Assembly: GCA_000328365.1 (NCBI GenBank)
Contig: KB311061.1
Coordinates: 947,142 to 1,011,141 of the forward strand
Reading direction: 5' to 3'
Source: Capitella teleta
Taxonomy: Eukaryota > Annelida > Polychaeta > Capitellidae
Length of the DNA: 64,000 nucleotides
Of the stretch, positions 45,821-57,280 are shown one piece after another. The first letter of the stretch is position 1; the number at the start of each line of letters is the position of its first letter. The notes beneath the pieces were generated by a model, which did no database searches, was not told where the DNA came from, and saw only the letters and a list, made by a program, of their open reading frames with translations. The translations under genes were made by a program, and so were the position numbers.

Positions 45821-48725
45821 CATACATGTAGCAACTTCCGCTTACGCAATAGCCGAGTGATGATTCTTCGTTGTAGATTTCAATATTGCCAGAATCTACT
45901 TAACAAGTCCCTCTTGGCATGCAATGAATACACGAATAGAGCGTGTTTTGCCCTCTCTATAGCTATAGGCCGGCCACTTTCTGCATGTTACACCATGCAG
46001 AACCATTTTTCATGAAAGACAAAGCATTGCATTTCCCATTGCCCTGCCTTCTGCGTGAGTACGCAATTCTCATTGTACACAGCTCATGCCGCTTCTGAGG
46101 ACATGGGCCCTGGGGTTCAATGGTCATGCAGTGACACGCCAATTCCAACAAATAAAGCAAGCATTCAATGGACATTTTTGTATAAGGACTTCATATGTAA
46201 TTACGTACAACAGCTCACGCTTCATTTGAAACAGACTCCTGACAGTCGGAAAATAACAGTCTCTGTTGTTTTACCCGTATGAATTTGCACACAGCGCAGA
46301 TTCTCCAGTTTCGTTGCCTTCAACGCGCCATCGTAACCGTAGGTAGGCCGTAGGTAAGCCGTTGAAAATGTTACGATGATTTCAATTGGGATTTTCTATT
46401 TTCGAGCCATGCTAGTTCTAGTTCTAGAAGTTCTGAAAAAAAAAAAAAAAAAAAAAAATCGGAGATTACCTGTCACTCATTCATTACTGGTTTCGTGATG
46501 GAGAGTAACATTTTTTTTCCACTTTTCATTAATTAGGCTATTGTTAGTATAGTATATAGTAATATGATTACACTGTACGCAAATACAAATTGCTTCCAAT
46601 CATTTGATATGCGTTTGGTGCATGATCTGCATCACATAGTAATTCTTACCCGCGGCAGCCCTTCGCTTGCAAAGAATCTTCACCGGAAGTCACGTCGGCC
46701 ACGCGATCTGGCTTCATTCTTCGGTTTATTCGGAGGGAACAGCGGCAGCAGCATTATGCTTACATTTCCGCCCCCCCCCTCCCCTCCAGTGACCCACCAC
46801 ACCACTTTTTGTCGTTCCAGAGTTTTCAGATCGCCAAACCTTGGGTTGTGGCGCTTTTTCCATACCCCCGCACCTCTGCCGTCAAATAAAACCTGCTTTG
46901 GCTTCCGCCAACTCACTGATTAGTGATTACACACGCAAGACTTCATGTTCACTATGTTCATTTTCGTTAGTTGAAACGGATATGGACTCCCTTAAAGCCA
47001 TAATTAGTATTCATGCATATTCCTTCTGACCAACATGCTCGGTTTCCATCACTACAACTCGACAATGACCTGTGTCTCGGACTCACAAAGGAACTTAAAA
47101 AGACGCATACGGTTGATTTATAGATATATACAAGCGATCATAAGCTAATCATAGAAGTTCTATTAGAAATTTAAAACAGATTATTATTAATTTGAATGAT
47201 GGGTTCAAAAGTTACGTCCATGTATGGACGAAAGTGTAATAGTTTATATCCTTCCTGCTAAAACCTACTTGTAACATCGATTTAACACAACCCGTGGAAG
47301 GCAATAAATTGCAATTTCCATTAGTCTGTCCCTGCCTAGGTACGTGATTCTTGGGTAAGCCGCTCATACAGGCACTGCCGGCCTGTGGTTCAAGGAGTCA
47401 ATGAAATATCAATTCCAAGCAGATAGCTCTTCCCTTTAATCCCCCGGGTCAGCCCACTGAAGATCTTCGCCCATACAGGCAGCTCATAATTCCCCTTTCA
47501 ACTCGTCCCTTATTGCCGTTATAGCTGAATTTGTTGGTACGCTACATGTATATGAATTGCATGTTTATCTCTGCACACTGCATAATAAATTATCTCCTCG
47601 TCACATCTCGTTTTTTGATTTTATAACAATAACAATATCAACACGCATGCGTGTTGACATCTTTAGTTGCTCCAAAGCAAAATTGTATCGTCTACTGTGA
47701 CTCGAATATAAGATTCACTCATTCGTTTTTGTAATGCGAGGCTATGTGTCCTGTTGGGAAACCGTATTTGACCAAATTTTTGTGAGTTCATATCTACCGT
47801 AGGTGCGTTCCCTCTGGTTTTGGGACAATATTACCCCCCCTCCAAGGAAATATTATTAATGGAAAATATTGCCCCTCTTCGTAAAGAGCCCCATAATCAA
47901 TTAGTCACACCATATAATTCGGTATCAGTGAATCGCTGATGCACATGATTGCATATAAGTATGAATTGATTTGTTATATGTGGTGAATCGTTGAATTATT
48001 ATCATTGTGAGTCTGGGTATAGCAGATTGCATGTGATGTCTGGTGCTAAATGCTGTACCTCGGCCCATTAACTTTTGCAGGGTGCATGCAGACATCTTCT
48101 TTTCTGGTCTGTATTACGTCATGAGTCATCATGCATCTTCCAGCTGATGCAATAGTACTTTGGACTGCACCGGTGCATTTGGCAGCATATTCTATGGGTA
48201 ACAATTACATAGATGTACATACCGTGTCTGCTGTGGACTTCAAACGGAATTTTCACCTCAAAATTAGTTCTACATTCAACGCACGAGAAAATGTCATTAG
48301 TCAGGTTTCATCAAACAAGCAGCTGACTGCTGAGTCTTGGCCAGAAGGATGAATGCAACGACACTGCCACGTATGCAGCGTGTCACGTGCGGCTATAATT
48401 TGGGGGCACATTCATTACTGCTAACAATGCTAGGATTTATCGGCATACTCTTTGTTTTATCAATATTATCAGACGTATATTAAAATAAATACACCCCAAA
48501 AAGTTTCCCATCACTCAGTATCTTTAATTAGAGCTGTATTACTCAAAGATTAGATACTACTGCAGTATTGGAATGCATACGGGATACAAAAAAACCAAAG
48601 CGCCGTCATTAGTAGCCAGGGATTGGGCTTTTAGACTTGGATGTCGCAGATGGAAGGGCATTTGTAGATAGACGGATGCCCCCAATAATGCACCTCCATC
48701 ATTTTTGCAAGATGCGCACTTGTTA
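45821..48725. other. Intergenic, no recognisable gene
   Basis: Includes a poly-A tract (46436-46458), a C-rich run near 46771-46786 and an ACCGGAAGTCACGTC sequence at about 46680 resembling adjoining ETS and CRE/E-box sites. The minus frame 46680-46916 and plus frame 46564-46923 overlap each other without homology support. Confidence 0.45.
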
Positions 48726-48821
48726 ATGCTGAGCGTGTTTTACGTTATTATTGCTCATGGAGCGGCGCTCATGGCGGGAGAGCACTCTCAAACCTTCACC
48801 CCTCGTCGGCGAGACATGGGG
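48726..48821 (+). CDS. Candidate signal-peptide exon of an unidentified gene
   Basis: ATG at 48726 starts MLSVFYVIIAHGAALMAGEH..., a plausible signal peptide followed by a basic stretch (TPRRRDMG), ending at a strong GGGG|GTAAGT donor in phase 0 (32 codons). It cannot join the channel exon at 57147, which needs phase 1. No partner exon was recognised, so chance is quite possible. Confidence 0.25.
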
Positions 48822-49695
48822 GTAAGTCACATGATTGTAGGGGGCTCACGTAATCATTCGTTTCTCGTGCCTGTACCCAGCAGTCTATATTGCATGTTTG
48901 CACAAAAAAGAAAAAGAAAAAAAAAAAAAACTTACTGCTATGTGTCATTGACTTGACGTAGGTTCTTGGAGCGACTAAAACTTCGTCGTTGTTATCAGAA
49001 TTTCATGCATTATACCATGATAATTATTTCACACAAAAGAAATAATTTGTCACTTTAGCTAAGTTCCTCCGCCACACAAGAGACATTGCCTACGTTTAAT
49101 ACACTTACACTCACTCATTGACTTGCCATGGCTCTCAAGACCTTTGTTCCCGAATACCCAGAATGCCCCTCAGACACACGTACACCAATTCCGTTCATCT
49201 CAGTTTCGATGTCTTGTTGGTCCAATTACCCCTCATCAATACTGAAAAGGACAGGCCCTCGTCCCAAGATGACGGTTACGACCTCATGAGACAAGCAGGT
49301 CATGTAAGCAAGGCGGACGCTAACAGGTCCGAAGCGCTCTCCTCCGCGCGGCGAACGAGTCTTCAGCTGACAGCGCCAACAATGAGCGCTTTTCCGACAG
49401 CTTCGCCACATTTACCGACCTCGACCCGTGCAAGCCGCAGCTTTCTGACTCGACTTCAAACTACAGGATTAGATCCATAAATATCTCATCTGAACAATGA
49501 GCAACACGTATTGGTGAAAGGCAGCAAGCAATTCAAATGGAGATAAGGTTGCTTGTACCCACCCAATGAGATCGTCTGCAAAATGATGGTAAAAGAAACG
49601 CAACATCTGCGCTGATCATTTTGGCGGGAACGTGCTGCCGCTGCTGCGTCCCAGACGCGGTCTGCTCCTCCGTTGACTGCTGTTTCGGATTTTGA

Positions 49696-49702
49696 TATAA
49701 AA
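49696..49702 (+). promoter_or_regulatory. TATA box of the Cys-loop channel gene
   Basis: TATAAAA lies 43 bp upstream of the signal-peptide ATG at 49745, after a locally GC-richer stretch (49620-49685). The short distance implies a very short 5' UTR if this element is used. Confidence 0.4.
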
Positions 49703-49744
49703 CGTGGCCGTTTTATTATATTTGAAGGATATCAAACGATCAGG

Positions 49745-52700
49745 ATGGGCATTTTTCTCATCGTGAGGGCGTTGTTACTTTCATTCTGCTCCGTGGTTCG
49801 TGTGCTATCGTTTCAAGGTAAGTGTGTTCGCAAGTAATCGCACGTCCGTAAACTCGATATTTCATTACTGAATGGTAGTGAAACTGTTATTTCTACACAA
49901 TTTCAAGGTCATCCCCATTGAAATGTAGAGCGATTGAGGGATTGTTCCGACATTCTGACCAAACAGTGGAAGCAATCATACTGCATTGAAACTTGAGTAT
50001 TTACCCATTAATTCTGGTTGAATATGAAACAACAACAAACCAAAAACAGAAACCCTCAATAATTATGCAGATCAGCACATATCACAGGTTATCAATACAG
50101 CATATTGCTAGGATCCAATTTCATCGCCGTTGCGTGACTTGTGTATCAGTCGGATCTAAGGCGGTTAACACGAATTTTCGATTTATTATTATTATTATTT
50201 TGAATATCGAAATTCACAAAGCAAATGTGATTATCATTACATGTAGCAATTAAATGCATTGATATTTTTATTTTTATTATTTTTTTTTTTTTTGAGAGGG
50301 GGGCATGGCGCCAAATCGCACCAAGAGAAGCATATACTATCTTGCATTCAATTCTGTGCAGTTATTTCGTAGGGGTCTCGCTTTTTCTCCGCAAACCAAT
50401 GCGCCTTTGGAAAGCACGTATGCTTGGCGCTTCCTGACGCCTGCTATTCAGAATTGAGCTCCGGGTAATGGATAGGACACAGTGTACCCTTGACGACATA
50501 GAACGCGTTTTGTATTCAAATCTCTCTCACCCTGTTTGAATAGCCGTGTAATAACCTCTTATATCTCTTGTGTGTAGCGTCTATAAGCAATTGTAGTGAG
50601 GTGTTTGGGAAATTCGGCCCACTTTTCACTCTCCTTCGATGCAAGTAAGTCCACGTAATGACTCCACGGTATAAGTGCACCGGCTGTATGCCGGTTATTA
50701 TTTTGGTTGGGTTCTCCATATGTGTATGATCTAGCCGTGATAGTGCTATGATAATTGTGCTCTATATTAGAGTTTGGTCGATTACTTACTAACATTACAT
50801 TGTAGGTCTATAGCTGATCTTCCATCGATCCTTAATATGATCTCTAAAGACAGTAATGTTAATTGCCAGTCAACTGATATTTAGGCCTAATTAAAACTAC
50901 ACAAACAATTGGAAATTCTGTCTATGCAGAGCAACAGAAATATTTTTCTACATGTATATGCAAGCCTATCTGATAGTAATGAATGAATGAATGGGTGAAG
51001 TTTTACGGCACTCTGATACTAAAAGTATTATATTAGTGCCTCTCTTATCTGATAGTACCTCTTAGTTGTATGTCGTATTATTACGTTTCTTGTTGTTACA
51101 TGTTCCATCTCATGAAAATCCGCATCATTATTTATTCAATACGATCATCTCTCTTCATCTGAGTTCCTTATTGAGCCATGCTGTTTCCTCATGGTCGTCT
51201 CCATGCATCAAAGTCAATGATTTCATTCCTTCGCAGTAACACTCCCGATTCCCAGACACGAAAGCAATGCAAATAAGAACTCAATATGCACGCAAACGAT
51301 GGCATAGATAACTTAAGCTGAGTGATCTCAAGTGGCGTTGTTCTGTTGGTTTATTCTTGGATCGGTTTAGCCCCAATCGTCAACCATTGGTACCAGCGTT
51401 AAGTACAAATCAAACCAAAGCTATCGGAAATGACAACGCGACCGAGTGGTTCTCAAGAACCGCTGTAGTCGCCACGAGGAAGACGGATGGTGTTGCACTG
51501 GGCTGACTATCGTCTGTAAGTTTCCATGCTGTGCAGTATTCTGCATATCGTTCTAATGCTCGCGATCAAAGATAAAATGCGTTAAATCCCATTCCAAAAT
51601 GAAGGTTTACCTCAACTCATTAACTCAGCCATTGGTTTTTGAAGTAGCTGAGGCCCACAGTAGGTGTATTGGATAATAAGTGTACTGCGATATGTATCAT
51701 TTCATGTCATCGATGCCTCGATCAACAACGCTTAGATGACGTCGCATAGAGTTCGACGTAGCTCAAGATATACAAGGTAGTGGGTACGCGTGCAAGTATA
51801 GAGTTGCAATTCAATGTCCTCAATTGTGCTCGTCCATCCAACGCAGAGGTGAAAGAGTCGGGCGGCTGGAGATGGTCGCGCTCGTCTGAGAGATTGAAGA
51901 TGGCCAATGTGAGCTGTTTTGTTTGGAATTGCAGATTTTGTGACTCAATTAGTCCCCCACAGAGTCCGTTGTCGGAGAAGAGGCTTATGTTAATCAGATA
52001 AACTATCCCTCTCTATGACTGCGGACAATGGACTAGAGTTTTTTTTTTTATGACGCATATAACGCAGTAAGACTTAGTCACAAGCGAGAAGTACCTGAAG
52101 GCAGCCAATTAACCTAATTAATTATGGAGTGCTAAACAATGAGACAAGGCCGTTCGCAAATCGCAGAATATGATACACGTCCTCATGTGCCTACATTATC
52201 CGTTGTAATCCTCTTCCCCTCTCATTACTTTATTTCGCCTGAGACCGGGGTTGAACCCAATTCCCTTATTCAGTACGTGTGTGCCGTGATCTTTCATCCA
52301 AACTGTATTAAAAATGACGCGAACTGGCGATGAAGAGGTTTTGAAACAAGGAAAACAACAACAACAGCAAGCAATATTAATTATCATAATGTAAGTTTCA
52401 ATGTACATGTATATATATATAGGGCTATGCATAGGCCGACTAACAATAATACTATATTACTTGTGTAGCACCCCAGAATTTTTGTTGATAGTACTTCCCA
52501 ATAGAAATAACTACATACATTATGGGATTTCCACTTATTTGTATCGACTGATTCCATGGGAACTTGATTTATCCTACATAGTGTACATTAGGCCGTAAGC
52601 AGCTGTGAAAGTAGAGTTGTTTGGAGTACAAGCGATCAGACTTCATTCAAATCGATGCAAACAAAAGGAGACGAACAAAGAAGGTATTAAGATGCCCCAC

Positions 52701-55700
52701 CCCAATCTCTTCCCTTCTCATCCGTCATCAACCATTCGTTTTATTCGGATTGAGACAGACGCATTTGGTTTATATCCTGTGTTAAGAGGACTGTTAATCA
52801 TCGAACAATGTACACATTTCTGTGCAGTTCTGTGAAACTGAGTTTCATTCATTTCATCAATCTTCAGTTAAAGGTCATTTGTCAGGGGACACAATTCGTC
52901 TGGAATGTTTTAATACTCAGCATTCCCGGGTAAGCAAATTATGCAGCACATGCGCCACCGCGATGCATTCTGGGATAATTGTTGACGCAATAACGCTGCG
53001 GAACCCGATAAATTATATGTATACGAAAATATCATTCCAATTACATCAGAAGTTATGCTAACATAGATGAATCATCAGGAACTTTTATCATGATTGTCTC
53101 ATGAGTGAAATTTGGCCATTTGCGAGTGTATTATGATTAACGAAATCCTTATTCCGCAATTTTTGATGCGAGCGGAAAACTATATGCATGCAAACACGAA
53201 TTCTGCAGCAGTTCTGCCAAATGGGGCTTTAACATTTTGACCTAATTACCTACTTCCTAACCTAGACCAAAATGCACCTCACCCAGCATTCTCGAATAAC
53301 TTCTGTACAATATAACATAATAATAGTAATAATCACGTTTATGACGAGCCTCTTCTGCACATCAGCATTGATATCCGGCGAATTTGGGTAACCCCCCCCC
53401 CTCCACCCCAAATTGAAACATGCATCGCATTTTCATGCGCATATGGCTGGCTGTATTTTTCACAAGCATATTTTCTTTTAAAAATAAATGTATGCATTCG
53501 AGCTTGGAATCATTTTTAAACCGCATAGGGCTCGAACAAAGCCCGTTTAGCATATTATGATATAAAAAGAGTAGGGCCTACGTATTTTCGGCCAACTGTA
53601 CAGTTACGTTACATGTTTATTTGCTTGAGACCTATGACGGATGCGCATGAGCAAATACACGCTGGCGGGTTTCACATCTATTACAACTTTGGGAGGTTAC
53701 TGTGTCTCCCGCTGCCCCCTCCCCTCCCTTCGGTTTTGCTCAAGCGTGAGGAATGGCCCAGGTCCATTTCCGGCCAGTTACTCAGATTACAATACGATGT
53801 TATGTATACTGTAGAAAATAATTATTTAATCGGATTACCCATGCTCCCTGAAACTTGCAACTAAGAGGCTGATTGCTTGTTCAAAGTAGTTGGCTTCTTA
53901 GGATTCGTCTGCCTCTGCCGCCAGCCGTCTCATCAACTAGGTAATGAATTTGCTTTCACTGGAAGCCCTTGGGATTCCGAAGTTTCAAACGTTATTGGTT
54001 GGATGTTGAGAGTTGATAGAAGGCGGAGCTGATTATATGTATCTACAGGAACCACAGAAAGGAAATATTTTCCTTTATTGCTCACATCAAGAAAAAAAAA
54101 AATATATATATATATATATATAATCATAAAAAATTAAAGAGATATTATATCAGGACTTTGTCAAGCAAAATGTTAATTGTTAAAACCCTGATTGAATTAC
54201 GGGAATTAGGTAGCTGAACCGTACTGATCGAACATGCACAAAGTAAATTGAGTCATCCCCAAGGAGATGAATTGATGATTTGAACTTTCATTCGGAATTA
54301 ACACAGCAATCATCAGCCTTCCTTTCGAAAGTGTCAGAATCCAGTCTGCTAAAAGTTCGAAATCATCGATCACAACGGGAGTCAATTTTCCATAGGGTAT
54401 TTTCATTAAGATAAGTTGCAGAATTTCAACGATATCAATGTCATATAGATATTAGAAATGTGTTGTTCACTTCATAAGAATTAAGATCAAATCTGTGATG
54501 TGCAGAACGTGCCATGAGCTATTTATTCAGTATATACTTCATTGCATCATGGCGTATTTCCTTTGACGAGGCACGTGGGGAACAGCAGATTGGCTTCAAA
54601 TTAGGGTTAGTAATATGTTTGTGCATGACATGTGTACCTCGTGTACTCATGTTTAACTGGGCCGGGGTGTCTGTTGGAACTACACTCGGCCAATTAGCAA
54701 CTTCCGAATCAAGCGTATTGCCATGAAGCTTCCTTGCTACATTCATTTGTGAGTTGTGTTGTTGTATTTTGTACAGTTGACTAATTGAAATCAGTGGTGG
54801 GGACATAAAAAGTGTGGATATGCAACTATCAAATATATGGATGCGAACGAAAATTTGTGTCGACGGCATGAATAGTCATTCTGAGGGAACACTGAACGAC
54901 TGAAATGTCATAGAAGTTACCCCTCTGCACACATATTAATTAGTGAAGCTATAAACAATATCGGTTAACCTTCATAATATTTTGTGCTGAAGTTGGCGAA
55001 CGGCATTATTATTATTTATACCATTCACGAGTGAACTTTTTCATCATTCTTCGACTCAGGATCTCAACATGAAAATTACGAGGAATTCTAAACCTAATAG
55101 TATTTCTCAGAATCAAAACATGACAGTTTCAGACTGGTGTTTGTGTGTTGCTTGATGCATGTGATTTAGAATCGCACAGCTAAACGTACTTATGATCTAT
55201 TCAAAGAGGAAATCATAATTGATTCATATTTAGTTCATTTATGTTATTCGAGAAGGAAAGATCGTAGCATTCATTCAACATAGGGGCCTACATGTAACAG
55301 CAATATGAATCAACCAAAAACTTTCATGTTCATCTCACATCTGAGATGGGAAAGATGCGAATGGAATATCTATTAGCTGATATATTCAGTGTTTTGTTTG
55401 GCACGAGGCATGATCGGGTTTTACGGCTTCACCTAACCCATTCGGGTGATACGGGCGACAGAACAGAATGTCGGGGTGGGGTTTCCCCCTATACTCAATC
55501 GTATCGATAAATCAGCCCGATCGGGTTTCGCAGTGTTTTGTTTGGTGAGTATGATTAAAAATTAACATTCCTATTGGTTTATAAATGGTTATAAGCTAAT
55601 AATGTATAAGATGATTACAAAGTGCAGAAATGCATGCATATCCTAACACGCGATAAAAAGTATGCATGCTCGATCACGTTTTCTGTTTCCTCTATGCAAT

Positions 55701-57280
55701 AACATTGTGTTTTTCGTCTGATCCCGGAGCGATGATCCAGGTCTCAATGACCCAATTTGTTTCCTGGAACTCATAAGGGAGGCCCTGACCCAAGAGGCGT
55801 TCCACTGATCATTAAATGGATCAGTGTATCACCAAGAATCCCACCAGGGAATGATACATTGATTGCCACGTGTGTCCCATACACGGTGATGGCAAGGGGG
55901 GTTTCCAGAGTGGGCCTTTCCTGCATTAATTAATTGCGCAGCTGTGGCAGTTGTCAATTCTATTTGGTAATTTTTTTGCACCAGCCAACCTAACACACAT
56001 TTGAACTGACAGATCTCATCAGAACCGTCGTGCCATCTCGTAATTATAAGAGAATCCAGAAGTGTTAAAAAAGAAGAGTGTTTTCAATGCAATGCATAGG
56101 TAATAAATGAACACGTGAATCGCACGCGTTGTGTGGGTTCGCAGACCTTGCTTCCTATTAGCTTGCTCATTTGATGTTTTGTCCATGGGAAACAATCGCA
56201 GCACTGGATACTCGGGCTTGAGTTTTCGCTGCATAGCATTTGCTGAGATGTGACATGAATTCGCTCCTGGCGCTTATGGGTGCGGAGCAATCGGCACTCT
56301 CGACAGGTCTCCACCGCGCCTTCCTCATTGCAATCTCAATGCTTCCCAGGACCCTGCTTTGTAGCTAAACTCAAAAGCTCCGAATATATCCTCATTCGAT
56401 CCCAGTCAAGGTCTATTCGCACCGTACTTGGTACACATAAAACTGGAATGCATTGCAAATGCATTGCATTCTCATTGATAAAAAAAAAAAGAAAAAAAAA
56501 AAAAAAAGAAAAAAGAAAAAAAGAGGAGAAACTACAACATAAAATAAAACCAGCGTCCGTGCATTACGTTGATACGGAATCAGCATTGGTCACAATATAG
56601 AGAGTGAACCAAAAATAGTCTATCTACGGGTACTCCATTTAAAAAACAAAACTTCAAAATTTGCTTAAATGTATCAATTATTAAAAAAATAAGTACCTGG
56701 CATGGATTGACTATGTTATTCTGCGCATATATTCATTCAAAGAAATCAAATAAAAAGTTCATTTTGAATGAGGGAAGAATATTTAAATGCGAGTGGTGTG
56801 TGAACGCGAAAAGAGCAAAATCAGACGAGCAAACTCTTTTTTTTTTTTATCTTAGCGTGGTTTTTACACTGCGATCTGTTCTATAACCATTTCTCAGAAA
56901 TGCGTAGCAACATTGAAAAGCATTGAGATCTTTAACATGGAGTAGATAGACTACTTTTGACCAACTCTGTATATATAAAATTAAATATACTACATATAAA
57001 CAAAGTGACAGTCCACTGAGGTTTGATTATAGTCCTTGGGTTCATGAAAGTTTACATGCAATTACGTAGATTAATAGCAAGGATATCGAACATTTTAATG
57101 CTCAATTCATTCTCACGTGTTTGATTTTTGCTAAATTCTTTCGCAGGAGCAGTCAACCACGAGTCTCGATTATTGACGGACATGTTCGAAGGTTACAATC
57201 GCCATGCACGTCCAATCGCCGATGTCAACAGCCCTGTCAATGTCACCATCAGCTTCTACTTGACGAAGATCCTCGGTTTG
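49745..57280 (+). CDS. Cys-loop ligand-gated ion channel (nicotinic-like), first two exons
   Basis: Exon 1 (49745-49817) encodes a signal peptide (MGIFLIVRALLLSFCSVV...) and ends CAAG|GTAAGT in phase 1. Exon 2 (57147-57280) follows a TTCTTTCGCAG acceptor and reads GAVNHESRLLTDMFEGYN, then RHARPIADVNSPVNVTISFY and LTKILGL, ending at TTG|GTAAGC in phase 0. HESRLLTDLF..YN...RPV.....PV.V...L.L..I is the N-terminal helix and first strand of pentameric channel subunits, and the exon ends where I remember vertebrate nicotinic subunits having an intron (after QIMDV). The intron is 7.3 kb, far longer than in other genes here. The Cys-loop, ligand-binding loops and four membrane helices are not in the window, so ligand and ion selectivity are unknown. 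Partial at the right. Confidence 0.82.
52960..52978 (-). promoter_or_regulatory. ZNF143/Staf-like site
   Basis: The reverse complement is TTATCCCAGAATGCATCGC, matching the CCCAnAATGCA core recognised by ZNF143. It differs at one base from the tandem pair at 61722 and 61762. No transcript start is assigned. Confidence 0.35.
55387..55545 (-). repeat. Truncated SINE copy 5 with 15-bp target-site duplication
   Basis: The body 55402-55530 (minus) starts at the B-box remnant CGAAACCCGATC, jumps by an internal deletion to GATTTATCGATA, then has the GGGGGAAACC and CGTATCACCCGAATGGGTTAGG tail. Identical CAGTGTTTTGTTTGG copies flank it (55387-55401, 55531-55545). Confidence 0.8.
56485..56525. repeat. 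A-rich simple repeat
   Basis: Poly-A interrupted by G (AAAAAAG units), just upstream of the mariner-like MITE. Confidence 0.7.
56596..56975. mobile_element. Mariner-like MITE
   Basis: The right end, reversed, reads TACAGAGTTGGTCAAAAGTAG and continues TCTATCTACTCCAT. The left end reads GAGAGTGAACCAAAAATAG then TCTATCTAC...CTCCAT. The exact core TAGTCTATCTAC lies at 56616-56627 and inverted at 56942-56953. TATA flanks fit a TA target. The 380-bp interior has no transposase frame. ACAGAGTTGGTCAAAAGT resembles mariner-group ends. Confidence 0.6.

Larger units (their letters stand above)
49818..57146 (+). other. Long first intron of the channel gene
   Basis: Contains an isolated ACATAGAACGCG terminus (50496-50507), a ZNF143-like site (52960-52978, minus), a SINE with target duplication (55387-55545), homopolymer C and A runs, and a mariner-like MITE (56596-56975). 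No other gene is recognised. Confidence 0.6.

Noticed and set aside
46564-46923. Open frames on both strands near an ETS/CRE-like site
   Set aside because: Low-complexity proline/glycine runs come from a C-rich tract; no recognisable domain.
50985-51045. AATGAATGGGTGAAGTTTTACGGC, similar to the SINE tail
   Set aside because: Similarity is limited to the tail-like motif; the rest does not match the SINE body.
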